A stretch of DNA of 64,000 bases, taken from positions 2,232,001 to 2,296,000 of the forward strand of contig OY970201.1 in NCBI GenBank assembly GCA_963708245.1, in the 5' to 3' direction. The notes beneath the pieces are model-generated. The model made no database searches. It was not told the origin of the DNA and was given only the letters and a program-made list of their open reading frames with translations. Origin of the DNA: CAVYXK01 sp963708245 (GTDB lineage Bacteria > Pseudomonadota > Alphaproteobacteria > Acetobacterales > Acetobacteraceae). Position numbers and translations under genes: made by a program. Below, one piece after another: positions 1 through 7,602 of this stretch. Position 1 is the first letter of the stretch, and every line of letters begins with the position of its first letter.

Positions 1-534
1 GATGCAGAGACGTTGCGGCTGGAGTTGTTCTTCGACACCTCGGACCAGGGGATGGGCGTGACCGCGGTCAGCGTCGCGACCCTGACGGATCAGATCTACG
101 CGCTGTCGCGCATCGTGCCCGACCAGCACGCGCCGCCCATCGTCACCTTTGTCTGGGGCAGCGATTTCCCGGGCAACGAATTGCCACCTGACCTCGGCAA
201 CCAGCGCCGCAACAGCTTCACCGGCGTGGTGACCAACATACGGCAGACTTTCACGCTGTGGAGCAGCTCCGGCGTGCCGGTGCGGGCGAAGCTGTCGCTG
301 ACCTTGCGGGAATACGCGGCCCTGCAGGATCAACTGCAGGCACTGAACCTGGCCTCGCCGAACAAGACCCACAGCTATGTGCTTGCGCGTGGCGATACGC
401 TGGCGCTGGTGGCGGCCAACTTCTACTTCGACCCGACCAACTGGAGGCCGATCGCACTGACGAACGGCATCGACGATCCGCGCCGGCTGCAGCCCGGCAT
501 GCAGCTCACCATCCCCGCACTGCCGGCGAACTGA
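1..534 (+). CDS. eCIS LysM-domain baseplate/tube-connector protein (5' partial)
   Basis: The reading frame is open from base 1 (first codons give DAETLRLELFFDTSDQG), so the true start lies left of the window. The visible 177 residues end in a LysM domain over roughly the last 50 residues, which begins SYVLARGDTLALVAANFY and closes LQPGMQLTIPA. LysM proteins of this shape sit next to the hub and spike genes in contractile injection systems (Afp7/Pvc7 type), where they help connect inner tube and baseplate. The next gene starts 6 bases after the stop, consistent with one operon. Family assignment is confident; the exact structural position is inferred from gene order. Confidence 0.8.
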   Translation, partial: DAETLRLELFFDTSDQGMGVTAVSVATLTDQIYALSRIVPDQHAPPIVTFVWGSDFPGNELPPDLGNQRRNSFTGVVTNIRQTFTLWSSSGVPVRAKLSLTLREYAALQDQLQALNLASPNKTHSYVLARGDTLALVAANFYFDPTNWRPIALTNGIDDPRRLQPGMQLTIPALPAN

Positions 535-539
535 CCGTC

Positions 540-1739
540 ATGCCCGCGTTCATGACCCTGTACGGCGAAAGCATCGATCCGGCGAACCGGGATTTCTACG
601 CCCCGGGATTCGAGCTGCGCATCAACGGTGTCGGCCTGCCGCAAGGCGTGCTACGCGACGTGATGGAGGTGACCTATCACGACGACATCAACGAAATCGA
701 CGGTTTCGAGCTGACCGTCAACAATTGGGACGCCACGGCGCTTTGCTGCAAATATATAGGGTCGGAGACGACGGCACAGCTCAATGCCACGTCGGGCGCG
801 TCGCAGTTGTTCAGCTTGTTCGATCCAGGCGGCAAGAGCGCCGTGCTGGCGCTGGGCTACGCGGGCAACCTGCAAAGCATGGTGAAGGCGACTTTCACCA
901 CGATGGAGCCCAGTTTTCCAGAGAGCGGGCCACCGGTGCTGACGGTGCGTGGGTCCAATATCCTGAAGGGCCTGCGCACGAAGCAGTTCACCACGTCCTG
1001 GAGCAACCAGACGCCCAGCGCCATCGCGCTGAACTTCAACACGCTGCGCAACGGCAGCCAGCCGCGCCTGCCGTCGCCGTGGCAGATCACGACCAATAAC
1101 CAGGCGGCCAGTGCCGAAGCGGTGATCGACTACGTCGCGCAGAACAACCAGTACGACGTCGATTTTCTGCTGCAGCTCGCTCATGGCCAGGGCTACACGC
1201 TGGAGGCCGACGAGGCGGCGCAGCAGATCTATTTCGGCCCCAGCCAGAGTTCGGTTCCCACCAATTACCAGCTCGAGTGGGGCAAGGGACTGATGTCGTT
1301 CAAGCCCTCGCTCGCCACAGCCAACCAATGGAAGTCGGTGACGGTTCGCGGCTGGGACCGGCAGACCCAGAAGCCGATCATCGCCACAGTGGGGCAGGAC
1401 GACCCGCAGGTGAAAAAACTCAACAGCAATCTGCTGAGCCTGGTGCCGGATCGGCAGGAACAGAAGGTCGATCTGCCGGTCTTCACCATGGCCGAGGCGA
1501 AGCAGCGCGCGCTGGCGATCATGCTGGACCGGTCGAAGGAAATCGTCACCGCGCACGGCAAGACGGTGGGTCTGCCGAAACTGCGCGCGGGCACGCTGGT
1601 CAACATTCAGGGAGTCGGCGCACGCCTGTCCGGCACGTATTTCGTCACCAAATCGACCCACACGTTGGGCGAGAACGGCTACACTACCGAGTTCGACTGC
1701 CGTCGCGAAGATCTTGGCGCGGGAGGAACGTCGTCATGA
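540..1739 (+). CDS. gpD/gp27-like hub protein of contractile injection system
   Basis: A 399-residue protein starting at ATG 540; the frame is open further upstream, but that part lies inside the LysM gene and is not protein-like. It resembles late control protein D of phage P2 and the N-terminal half of VgrG, recognisable from the start (residues GFELRINGVGLP), the central section VTVRGWDRQTQKPI and the C-terminal SGTYFVTKSTHTLGENGY. Such proteins form the trimeric hub at the centre of the baseplate that carries the spike. In Afp/PVC systems hub and spike are fused; here the spike is a separate gene starting inside this stop codon, the arrangement of phage P2. Confidence 0.85.
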   Translation: MPAFMTLYGESIDPANRDFYAPGFELRINGVGLPQGVLRDVMEVTYHDDINEIDGFELTVNNWDATALCCKYIGSETTAQLNATSGASQLFSLFDPGGKSAVLALGYAGNLQSMVKATFTTMEPSFPESGPPVLTVRGSNILKGLRTKQFTTSWSNQTPSAIALNFNTLRNGSQPRLPSPWQITTNNQAASAEAVIDYVAQNNQYDVDFLLQLAHGQGYTLEADEAAQQIYFGPSQSSVPTNYQLEWGKGLMSFKPSLATANQWKSVTVRGWDRQTQKPIIATVGQDDPQVKKLNSNLLSLVPDRQEQKVDLPVFTMAEAKQRALAIMLDRSKEIVTAHGKTVGLPKLRAGTLVNIQGVGARLSGTYFVTKSTHTLGENGYTTEFDCRREDLGAGGTSS

Positions 1740-2275
1740 TGCACAGGCGCATGCCGGGCATCGTGATCGGAACGGTGGTCAACGTAACGGACCCGCAGAA
1801 TCAGGGCCGCGTGCTGGTGTCGTTTCCCTGGCTGGACGACACGCTGCAAAGCACCTGGGCGTCCATGGTCGCGCCATTCGCCGGCGGCGACCGCGGGATG
1901 TATTTCATGCCGGAAATCGGCGACGAGCTGGTGGTCGCGTTCGAGCACGGCGACTTCGCCCATGCCTATGTGCTTGGCGCGATGTGGAACGGCGTCTCCG
2001 GCCCGCCCTCGCCTGACCCGCGCCAGCGCATGATCCGCTCGAAGAACGGCCACACCATTCGCTTCGTCAATTCGACGCCGAGCGGCGGTAACATGGGCGC
2101 TCTGATCGTGGAAGACGCGCATGGCAACCGCGTCGTCATGACCAACGGCGTGATGCGCGTCACGGCACAGTCCACGCTGATGATCGAGGCCGACAACATC
2201 GTGCTCACTGGCCGGCCGGTGAACGGCACCGCGCCGTGGAGTCGCACCGTCACGCCATCCAACAACCCGATCTGA
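1736..2275 (+). CDS. gpV/gp5-like spike protein
   Basis: A 179-residue protein whose ATG at 1736 overlaps the hub stop; a second ATG at 1739 is also possible. The N-terminal part has the OB-fold signature of gp5/VgrG/gpV: GIVIGTVVNVTDPQNQGRVL, then VSFPWL and a stretch ending GDELVVAFEHGD. The C-terminal part has short polar repeats (GNRVVMTNGVMRVTA), as expected for the start of a triple-stranded beta-helix needle. It would form the membrane-piercing spike on the hub. It is short, so a separate tip (PAAR or the like) would be expected; the next gene occupies that place in the operon but shows no PAAR motif. Confidence 0.82.
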   Translation: MMHRRMPGIVIGTVVNVTDPQNQGRVLVSFPWLDDTLQSTWASMVAPFAGGDRGMYFMPEIGDELVVAFEHGDFAHAYVLGAMWNGVSGPPSPDPRQRMIRSKNGHTIRFVNSTPSGGNMGALIVEDAHGNRVVMTNGVMRVTAQSTLMIEADNIVLTGRPVNGTAPWSRTVTPSNNPI

Positions 2276-2285
2276 GGCGCCGCGC

Positions 2286-3056
2286 ATGGCCACGATCGAT
2301 ATCGCTCTTCCGGATGAACTGACTCAGGCGCTGACCCCGCCGGTGTGCAGCAGCCTGGCATTGCCGGAGATCAGCATGCCGACGGTGACATTGCCGATCG
2401 GTGGGTCGCTGCAGGGCGTCGCCGACTTCACCCGCGGCATTCCGACCGAATGCTCCATGAACTTCAGCCTGATGCTGCAGCTCGCGCCGATGATGGCGAG
2501 CATGGAGTGCCTGCTGAAAGTGCTGAAGTTCATCGGGACGGTGGTGGGGATAATCCAAGGGATCACCTCACCGACGAGTATCGTGTCAGCCATTCCGAAG
2601 ATCGTGGCAGCGGCGGGTGATCTTGCGCTCTGTCTCGATATGGCGCTGCCGCCGTTCGCGCCGACGCTGTGCTTTCTCAAGGACCTGCTGGCGCTGATCG
2701 CGAGCATGCTGCTGTGCGCGGTCAACGCATTGGAGAGCGTCCTGAGCGTGCTGAGCGGCCTGGAGATCCAGATCTCCGCAGCGCAGGCAGCCGGCAACAC
2801 GGATTTACTCGCGGCGCTGCAATGCGCGCAGCAGAACGCCACGACGGCGGCCGAAGGCACTATGCAGTCGCTGCAGCCGATTATCGTGCTGCTGACGCTG
2901 GCGGGGACGTTCATGCAGCTTGCCGGCAAAAGTCTCAGTGTCACAATTCCGTCGGCCGTGCCGGCGAGCGACCTGCAGGCAATGCAGACGCTGCTGCAGG
3001 ACCTGGGCACCGTGGCGACGGTGATCCAGGAAGTCGCGGACGCACTGCCATGCTGA
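2286..3056 (+). CDS. unrecognised hydrophobic protein in eCIS baseplate operon
   Basis: 256 residues, unusually rich in Ala, Leu, Met and Ser. The first 45 residues are beta-like (PEISMPTVTLPIGGSLQ); the rest is a run of long, partly amphipathic helices with several segments hydrophobic enough to look membrane-like, for example around residues 85-150. About ten cysteines are scattered without a metal-binding pattern. It lies between spike and gp25 genes and overlaps the gp25 start by 7 bases, so it belongs to the particle or its assembly. By position it could be a spike-tip or cargo-adaptor protein, but no family was recognised and no function is claimed. Confidence 0.6.
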   Translation: MATIDIALPDELTQALTPPVCSSLALPEISMPTVTLPIGGSLQGVADFTRGIPTECSMNFSLMLQLAPMMASMECLLKVLKFIGTVVGIIQGITSPTSIVSAIPKIVAAAGDLALCLDMALPPFAPTLCFLKDLLALIASMLLCAVNALESVLSVLSGLEIQISAAQAAGNTDLLAALQCAQQNATTAAEGTMQSLQPIIVLLTLAGTFMQLAGKSLSVTIPSAVPASDLQAMQTLLQDLGTVATVIQEVADALPC

Positions 3057-3472
3057 TCCAGCCCGGCAGCGCTCCCGACCCGCGCGCGTTCCGCGGCAGC
3101 GGCCTGGCGTTTCCGCTTGCCGTCACACCGCAGGGCGCGCTGGCCACGGCAGCGGACGATACCAAGGTGGAGCAATCGGTCTGGCTGATCCTGTCCACCG
3201 CCAAGCAGGAACGGATCATGCGGCCGAACTACGGCTGCGGTATCCATGACCTCGTGTTCTCACCGAGCTCACCGCAGAGCATCGGGCAGATCGTCGATCA
3301 ACTGCGGCGTGCGCTGGTCGCACAGGAGGCGCGGATCGACGTGCTGAACGTGACGGGCGAGATCCCGCCGGGCGAGGCCAACCTGCTGCTGCTGCGCGTC
3401 GATTACCGCATCCGCGCGAACAACGCATTGGCCAACATGGTCTATCCTTTCTTCATCACCGAGGGGAGCTGA
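3050..3472 (+). CDS. gp25/gpW-like baseplate wedge protein
   Basis: 140 residues from ATG 3050, which overlaps the preceding stop. The fold is recognisable as the GPW/gp25 family: an early block EQSVWLILSTAKQERIM, then RPNYGCGIHDLVF (the conserved R-P-x-Y-G-x-x-l core), an IVDQLRRALVAQEARIDVLNV helix/strand and a C-terminal two-strand segment. In T4, P2, T6SS (TssE) and eCIS (Afp9) this small protein holds the first sheath ring onto the baseplate wedge. Gene order (spike, gp25, gpJ) is the usual one. The upstream part of the open frame is out-of-frame reading of the previous gene. Confidence 0.88.
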   Translation: MLIQPGSAPDPRAFRGSGLAFPLAVTPQGALATAADDTKVEQSVWLILSTAKQERIMRPNYGCGIHDLVFSPSSPQSIGQIVDQLRRALVAQEARIDVLNVTGEIPPGEANLLLLRVDYRIRANNALANMVYPFFITEGS

Positions 3473-3475
3473 CCC

Positions 3476-5467
3476 ATGCCGCTCTCCGCCGAACTGCCGG
3501 TGATCGACAATCGGATGTTCCAGGACATCGTCAACGAGGCACAGACGCGCATCCCCAGCTATACGACGGAGTGGACCGACTTCAATTCCGGCGATCCCGG
3601 TACCGCGCTGGTGGAACTGTTCGCCTGGATGACCGAATTGCTGATCTACCGGCTGAATCAGGTGCCGTTGCTCAACTACATCAAGTTCCTGCAACTGATC
3701 GGCATCGAGCTCAATCCTGCGCTGCCGGCCAATACGGTGCTGGTGTTTCCGGTGCAGAGCGGTTTTGCGCAGTCCACCGTGCCGGTTCCGGCGGGAACCC
3801 AGGTCAGCGCGGCGGGATCGAATGGCGGCCAGCCGATCGTGTTCGAGACTCAGTCCGCGATCACCGCGCTGCAGGCACCGATGGACGCGGTGATGGTGTT
3901 CGACGGCACCTATTATACCGATGTGTCGGCGGACAACGTCACGACCTCGAGCGGGTTTGCGCCGTTCGGGCCGCTCGCTGCCGTTGGCTCGGCCCTGATG
4001 CTGGGTTTTCGGCCGACGCAGCCGTTTCCTGGCGGTGTGGCATTGTCGGTTGCCATCTGGCCGACCACCAACCAAGGCATACCGCCGCCGATGCCATGTG
4101 GCGGTGGCGCGTCGCAGGTCTATGCGTCGGCGACGATCGTCTGGGAATACTGGGCGGGGACCGGATGGCAGGCGTTGAAGCTGCTGTCGGACAATACCGT
4201 CGCCTTCACGGTGCCAGGTTTCGTGCAGGTGCTGTTGCCGGCGACCGGACAGATCGTGCTGTCGACAATGCCGGGAAAAACCGACGCCCAGCGTGCCTGG
4301 CTGCGCGCGTGGCTTGCGGTGACGTCCTATGAATCGGCGCCCACACTGTCGCTGGTGCAGGCCAACGCGGTCGCTGCGCTCGCGGCGCAAACCGTGCAGA
4401 ACGAGGTCGTCGGCGGCAGCGACGGCACGCCCAACCAGACTTTCACTTTGTCCAGCACGCCGGTGCTCGACGGCACGCTTCAATTGCAGATCGACGAAGG
4501 CAGCGGTCCCTTGCCCTGGAACGAGGTCGACGACTTCTCCGGCAGCGGCCCGAACGATCTTGTCTATCTGCTGGACCCGACCTCCGGCACGATTACGCTC
4601 GGCAACGGAAAGCAGGGGCATATTCCGGTTGCGAACATCAACAACCCATCCGGTAGCATCGTCGCCGTGAGTTACCAGTTCGGCGGCGGCGCGAACACCA
4701 ACATCGCCGCGGGTACCGCGCTGACGCTGATGACCAGCCTCCCCGGCATCGATACCGGCAACATCGGCATGCCCTATGCCGCGTATGGCGGGGCCGACGA
4801 GGAAAAGTTTCAAGACGCCACAAATCGTGCGCCAAACGCGCTAAAGAGCCAGAACCGCGCGGTCACCTGCGCGGATTTTGAATTGCTGGCGACGCAGGCG
4901 GGGGGAATCGCCCGCGCCAAGGCGTTGCCGCTGTACGATCCGAACTTTCCCGGCATGCAGGTGCCTGGCGTCGTCAGCGTGATCGTGGTGCCCAACGTCA
5001 GCGTGCCGGCGCCAATGCCAAGTCCCGGCCTGCTCCGCACCGTCTGCGCCTATCTGGATCAACGCCGGCTGATCACCACCGAGCTCTACGTGATCGCACC
5101 CACCTACGTGCCCGTTACGATCGAGCTGCAGGTGCTGGCGCAGCCGGACGCCGATACCGGCGTGGTCGAGCAAGCGGTGGAATCTGCGCTCACCACCTAT
5201 CTCGGTCCGCTGACCGGCGGCTCGGTGGACCCGACGGTGACCGGCACGGGCTGGCCGTTCGGCGGAACTATCTACTTCGCCAACATCCTGCGCGTTGCTT
5301 CGCAGGTTACCGACGTGATCCGCGTCGCCAGCGTCGTAATCGCGTTGAATGGCACCGCCGCTCCGGCCTGCACCGACGTGGCGATCCCGACGGGTGCACT
5401 GCTGAACGTGCAGTCGGTCACCGCAACGGTGACCACCAATCCCACCGCGATGGGGTCGACCATATGA
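3476..5467 (+). CDS. baseplate J-like wedge protein
   Basis: 663 residues. The N-terminus is diagnostic of the large CIS baseplate assembly protein related to P2 gpJ and T4 gp6 (Afp11): PSYTTEWTDFNSGDPGTALVE followed by the LFAWMTELLIYRLNQVP helix. A central insertion-rich region (about residues 110-300) precedes the conserved GxTxYxGADEE-type block (PYAAYGGADEEKF, about residue 438) and the NRAVTCADFELLA motif. It would form the wedge dimers around the hub. The start at 3476 lies 4 bases after the gp25 stop; the end overlaps the next start (ATGA). Confidence 0.9.
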   Translation: MPLSAELPVIDNRMFQDIVNEAQTRIPSYTTEWTDFNSGDPGTALVELFAWMTELLIYRLNQVPLLNYIKFLQLIGIELNPALPANTVLVFPVQSGFAQSTVPVPAGTQVSAAGSNGGQPIVFETQSAITALQAPMDAVMVFDGTYYTDVSADNVTTSSGFAPFGPLAAVGSALMLGFRPTQPFPGGVALSVAIWPTTNQGIPPPMPCGGGASQVYASATIVWEYWAGTGWQALKLLSDNTVAFTVPGFVQVLLPATGQIVLSTMPGKTDAQRAWLRAWLAVTSYESAPTLSLVQANAVAALAAQTVQNEVVGGSDGTPNQTFTLSSTPVLDGTLQLQIDEGSGPLPWNEVDDFSGSGPNDLVYLLDPTSGTITLGNGKQGHIPVANINNPSGSIVAVSYQFGGGANTNIAAGTALTLMTSLPGIDTGNIGMPYAAYGGADEEKFQDATNRAPNALKSQNRAVTCADFELLATQAGGIARAKALPLYDPNFPGMQVPGVVSVIVVPNVSVPAPMPSPGLLRTVCAYLDQRRLITTELYVIAPTYVPVTIELQVLAQPDADTGVVEQAVESALTTYLGPLTGGSVDPTVTGTGWPFGGTIYFANILRVASQVTDVIRVASVVIALNGTAAPACTDVAIPTGALLNVQSVTATVTTNPTAMGSTI

Positions 5468-7602
5468 TCAACGCGGCACCGTTTCGCAATCCGCCGCCGG
5501 GCCCGCCAAATGACCCGACCTGGATGCTGCTGCAAGGGCGGGATGGCTGGCCCATCGCGACGCCGTGGAGCTCTGTCGCGGTGTCGCCGCTGGACTGCGC
5601 GCTCGTTTTGCCTGGTCTGCCTGGCGGCCCTTCAGTGCTTGCCGATCCGTCCGGTCGGTTTGGCGGCCTGGTGCCGCCGCCCAACGTTACATTGGCGCCG
5701 GGCGGCACGGTGTGGCTGCTGGACATCGCGCGCGGCAAGCTGCGTCGGTTCGATGATTGCGGCTGTGCGTTTGTCGATGTGCCGTGCACGGGAGGCATCG
5801 GGCATGGCGCGCGGCAACTGGTCACTCCGGTTGCGCTGGCGTTGCGAGGACGCGACATACTCGTGCTCGATGCCGGCGCCACGCCCGCCCCTGGGCGCGT
5901 GCTGGTGTTCGCCAGCCACGGCTTCGCACTGCGGGCGATCCTGCTGCCCCCGAAGGGTGCCGTGGTGCAGGCGTGGCAGCCCTCGGCGATCGCCGTCGCT
6001 CCGGACGGGCGCACGTTCGTTGCCGATATTGCCAACGGCGCGGTGCATGTCTTCGATCGCGGTGGCAGGTGGCGCGTGGCGATGCCGGGATTCGGCGCCG
6101 TCACAGCGATGGCGGTCGATCGGTTCGGCCGGCTTTATACTTTCGTCGATGGCGACAGCTATGTGCGCATCTCCAACCAGGAGGGCGCGCAGATCGCGCT
6201 GGCGACCGACGTGGATGCGGTGCGCGACTGCTTCGCGCCGCTGACCGACTTCGCCAGCGATGCAACCGGCCGCATCAACCTGGCCGGACGTTGCGCCGGC
6301 GCTGGATGGTTCGATGCCACGGGCAAGGTCAGCACGGCTGCGCCGGTAACTCCGCCCGCGTTTGCAGCCTCCGCAGTCTGGCTCAGCGGCGTGCTCGACA
6401 GCCGCATCGGGCGCTGCCAATGGCATCGCGTGGTGCTGAACGTTCGGCTGCCACGCGGCACGTCGCTGACGATGCAGTCCTATACATCGGAGGTCGCGCA
6501 GCCGATCGACCTGATCGCGGCACTGCCGGCGACGTCCTGGAGCACGGTGCCGCTCGTCGCCAATGCACCGCAGGAAGCGCTGATCCTCAGCGCACCGGGC
6601 CGTTTCCTGTGGCTGCGAGTGACACTCGCCGGCAATCAGCAGGCGACACCGCGGCTGGAGGAACTGCGCATCGAATATCCGCGCATCAGCCTGCGCCGGT
6701 ACCTGCCAGCGGCATTCGGCCCCGATCCGGTGTCTGCCGATTTCACCGACCGGCTGCTGGGCATCTTCGACCGCGGCTTCCGCTCGGTGGAGAGCCAGAT
6801 CGATAACGAGGCCGATCTGTTCGATCCGCGCTCGGCGCCCGATAAACCGAAACAGGCGGGCGTGCCCGACATGCTGACCTGGCTCGCGAGCTGGATCGGC
6901 GTGACGTTCGATCGTGCCTGGCCGGTGGCGAAGCGGCGGCAGTACCTGATGCAGGTGGCGAAGCTCTACTCCTGCCGCGGCACATTGCCGGGTCTGCGCC
7001 GCGTGCTGCTGCTATTCCTTGGACTGGATACGCTGACGGTGCCGCGCCGCCCGGCCCGCTGCGGGCCGAACTGTGCGCCGCCGCCGCCCGCCTGGCGTCC
7101 GCCGCCGCTGATCCTGGAGCACTGGAAGATCCGCCGCTGGCTGTTTTTGGGCGCCGGACGCCTCGGCGATGCGGCGGTGCTGTGGGGTGAGACGATTATG
7201 GGGCGGAGCCAGCTCGGCAATACCGCGCAGCTCGGGGCCACGCGGCTGGACACCTCGCGCGCGGCGGTCACCGATCCGTTCAATGCCGACGCCTACGCGT
7301 TCACCGTGTTCGTGCCCGGCGGATTGGCACGCGCCGCCGCCGCGCAGGCCGCGGTGCAGCGTTTGCTCGATAGCGAGAAGCCTGCCTGGACTCAGGCAAA
7401 GTTGCGCTTCGTGCTGCCGCGTATGCGCATCGGTATCCAGGCCAGCATCGGTTTCGACAGCGTGGTCGGCTGCTGGCCGGAAGGTGTTCTGCTGGATGCT
7501 GAGCGGCTGGGTCACGCCACGGTGCTGAGTGCCGGAGCAAATGTCGATGCCGGGCCGCGCCTTGGACAAAGCCGTGTCGGGGCGGGCGCGCGCATCGCAT
7601 GA
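5464..7602 (+). CDS. gpI-like tail protein with N-terminal beta-propeller
   Basis: 712 residues. About the first 330 contain NHL-like propeller repeats (SAIAVAPDGRTFVADIANG, then TAMAVDRFGRLYTFVDG). Residues from about 410 form the conserved phage tail protein core: RRYLPAAFGPDPVSADF, LLGIFDRGFRSVESQIDN, DMLTWLASWIGVTFDRAWP. This core is the P2 gpI/Afp12 type, which completes the baseplate wedge and carries fibres in phage. A Cys/Pro-rich segment (RCGPNCAPPPPAW) follows, and a beta-rich tail ends the protein. The propeller may provide an extra surface for the large proteins encoded next. Confidence 0.82.
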   Translation: MINAAPFRNPPPGPPNDPTWMLLQGRDGWPIATPWSSVAVSPLDCALVLPGLPGGPSVLADPSGRFGGLVPPPNVTLAPGGTVWLLDIARGKLRRFDDCGCAFVDVPCTGGIGHGARQLVTPVALALRGRDILVLDAGATPAPGRVLVFASHGFALRAILLPPKGAVVQAWQPSAIAVAPDGRTFVADIANGAVHVFDRGGRWRVAMPGFGAVTAMAVDRFGRLYTFVDGDSYVRISNQEGAQIALATDVDAVRDCFAPLTDFASDATGRINLAGRCAGAGWFDATGKVSTAAPVTPPAFAASAVWLSGVLDSRIGRCQWHRVVLNVRLPRGTSLTMQSYTSEVAQPIDLIAALPATSWSTVPLVANAPQEALILSAPGRFLWLRVTLAGNQQATPRLEELRIEYPRISLRRYLPAAFGPDPVSADFTDRLLGIFDRGFRSVESQIDNEADLFDPRSAPDKPKQAGVPDMLTWLASWIGVTFDRAWPVAKRRQYLMQVAKLYSCRGTLPGLRRVLLLFLGLDTLTVPRRPARCGPNCAPPPPAWRPPPLILEHWKIRRWLFLGAGRLGDAAVLWGETIMGRSQLGNTAQLGATRLDTSRAAVTDPFNADAYAFTVFVPGGLARAAAAQAAVQRLLDSEKPAWTQAKLRFVLPRMRIGIQASIGFDSVVGCWPEGVLLDAERLGHATVLSAGANVDAGPRLGQSRVGAGARIA

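Noticed and set aside
3269..4813. 514-codon open frame on the minus strand
   Set aside because: Antisense to gp25-like and gpJ-like genes; composition is that of a mirror frame.
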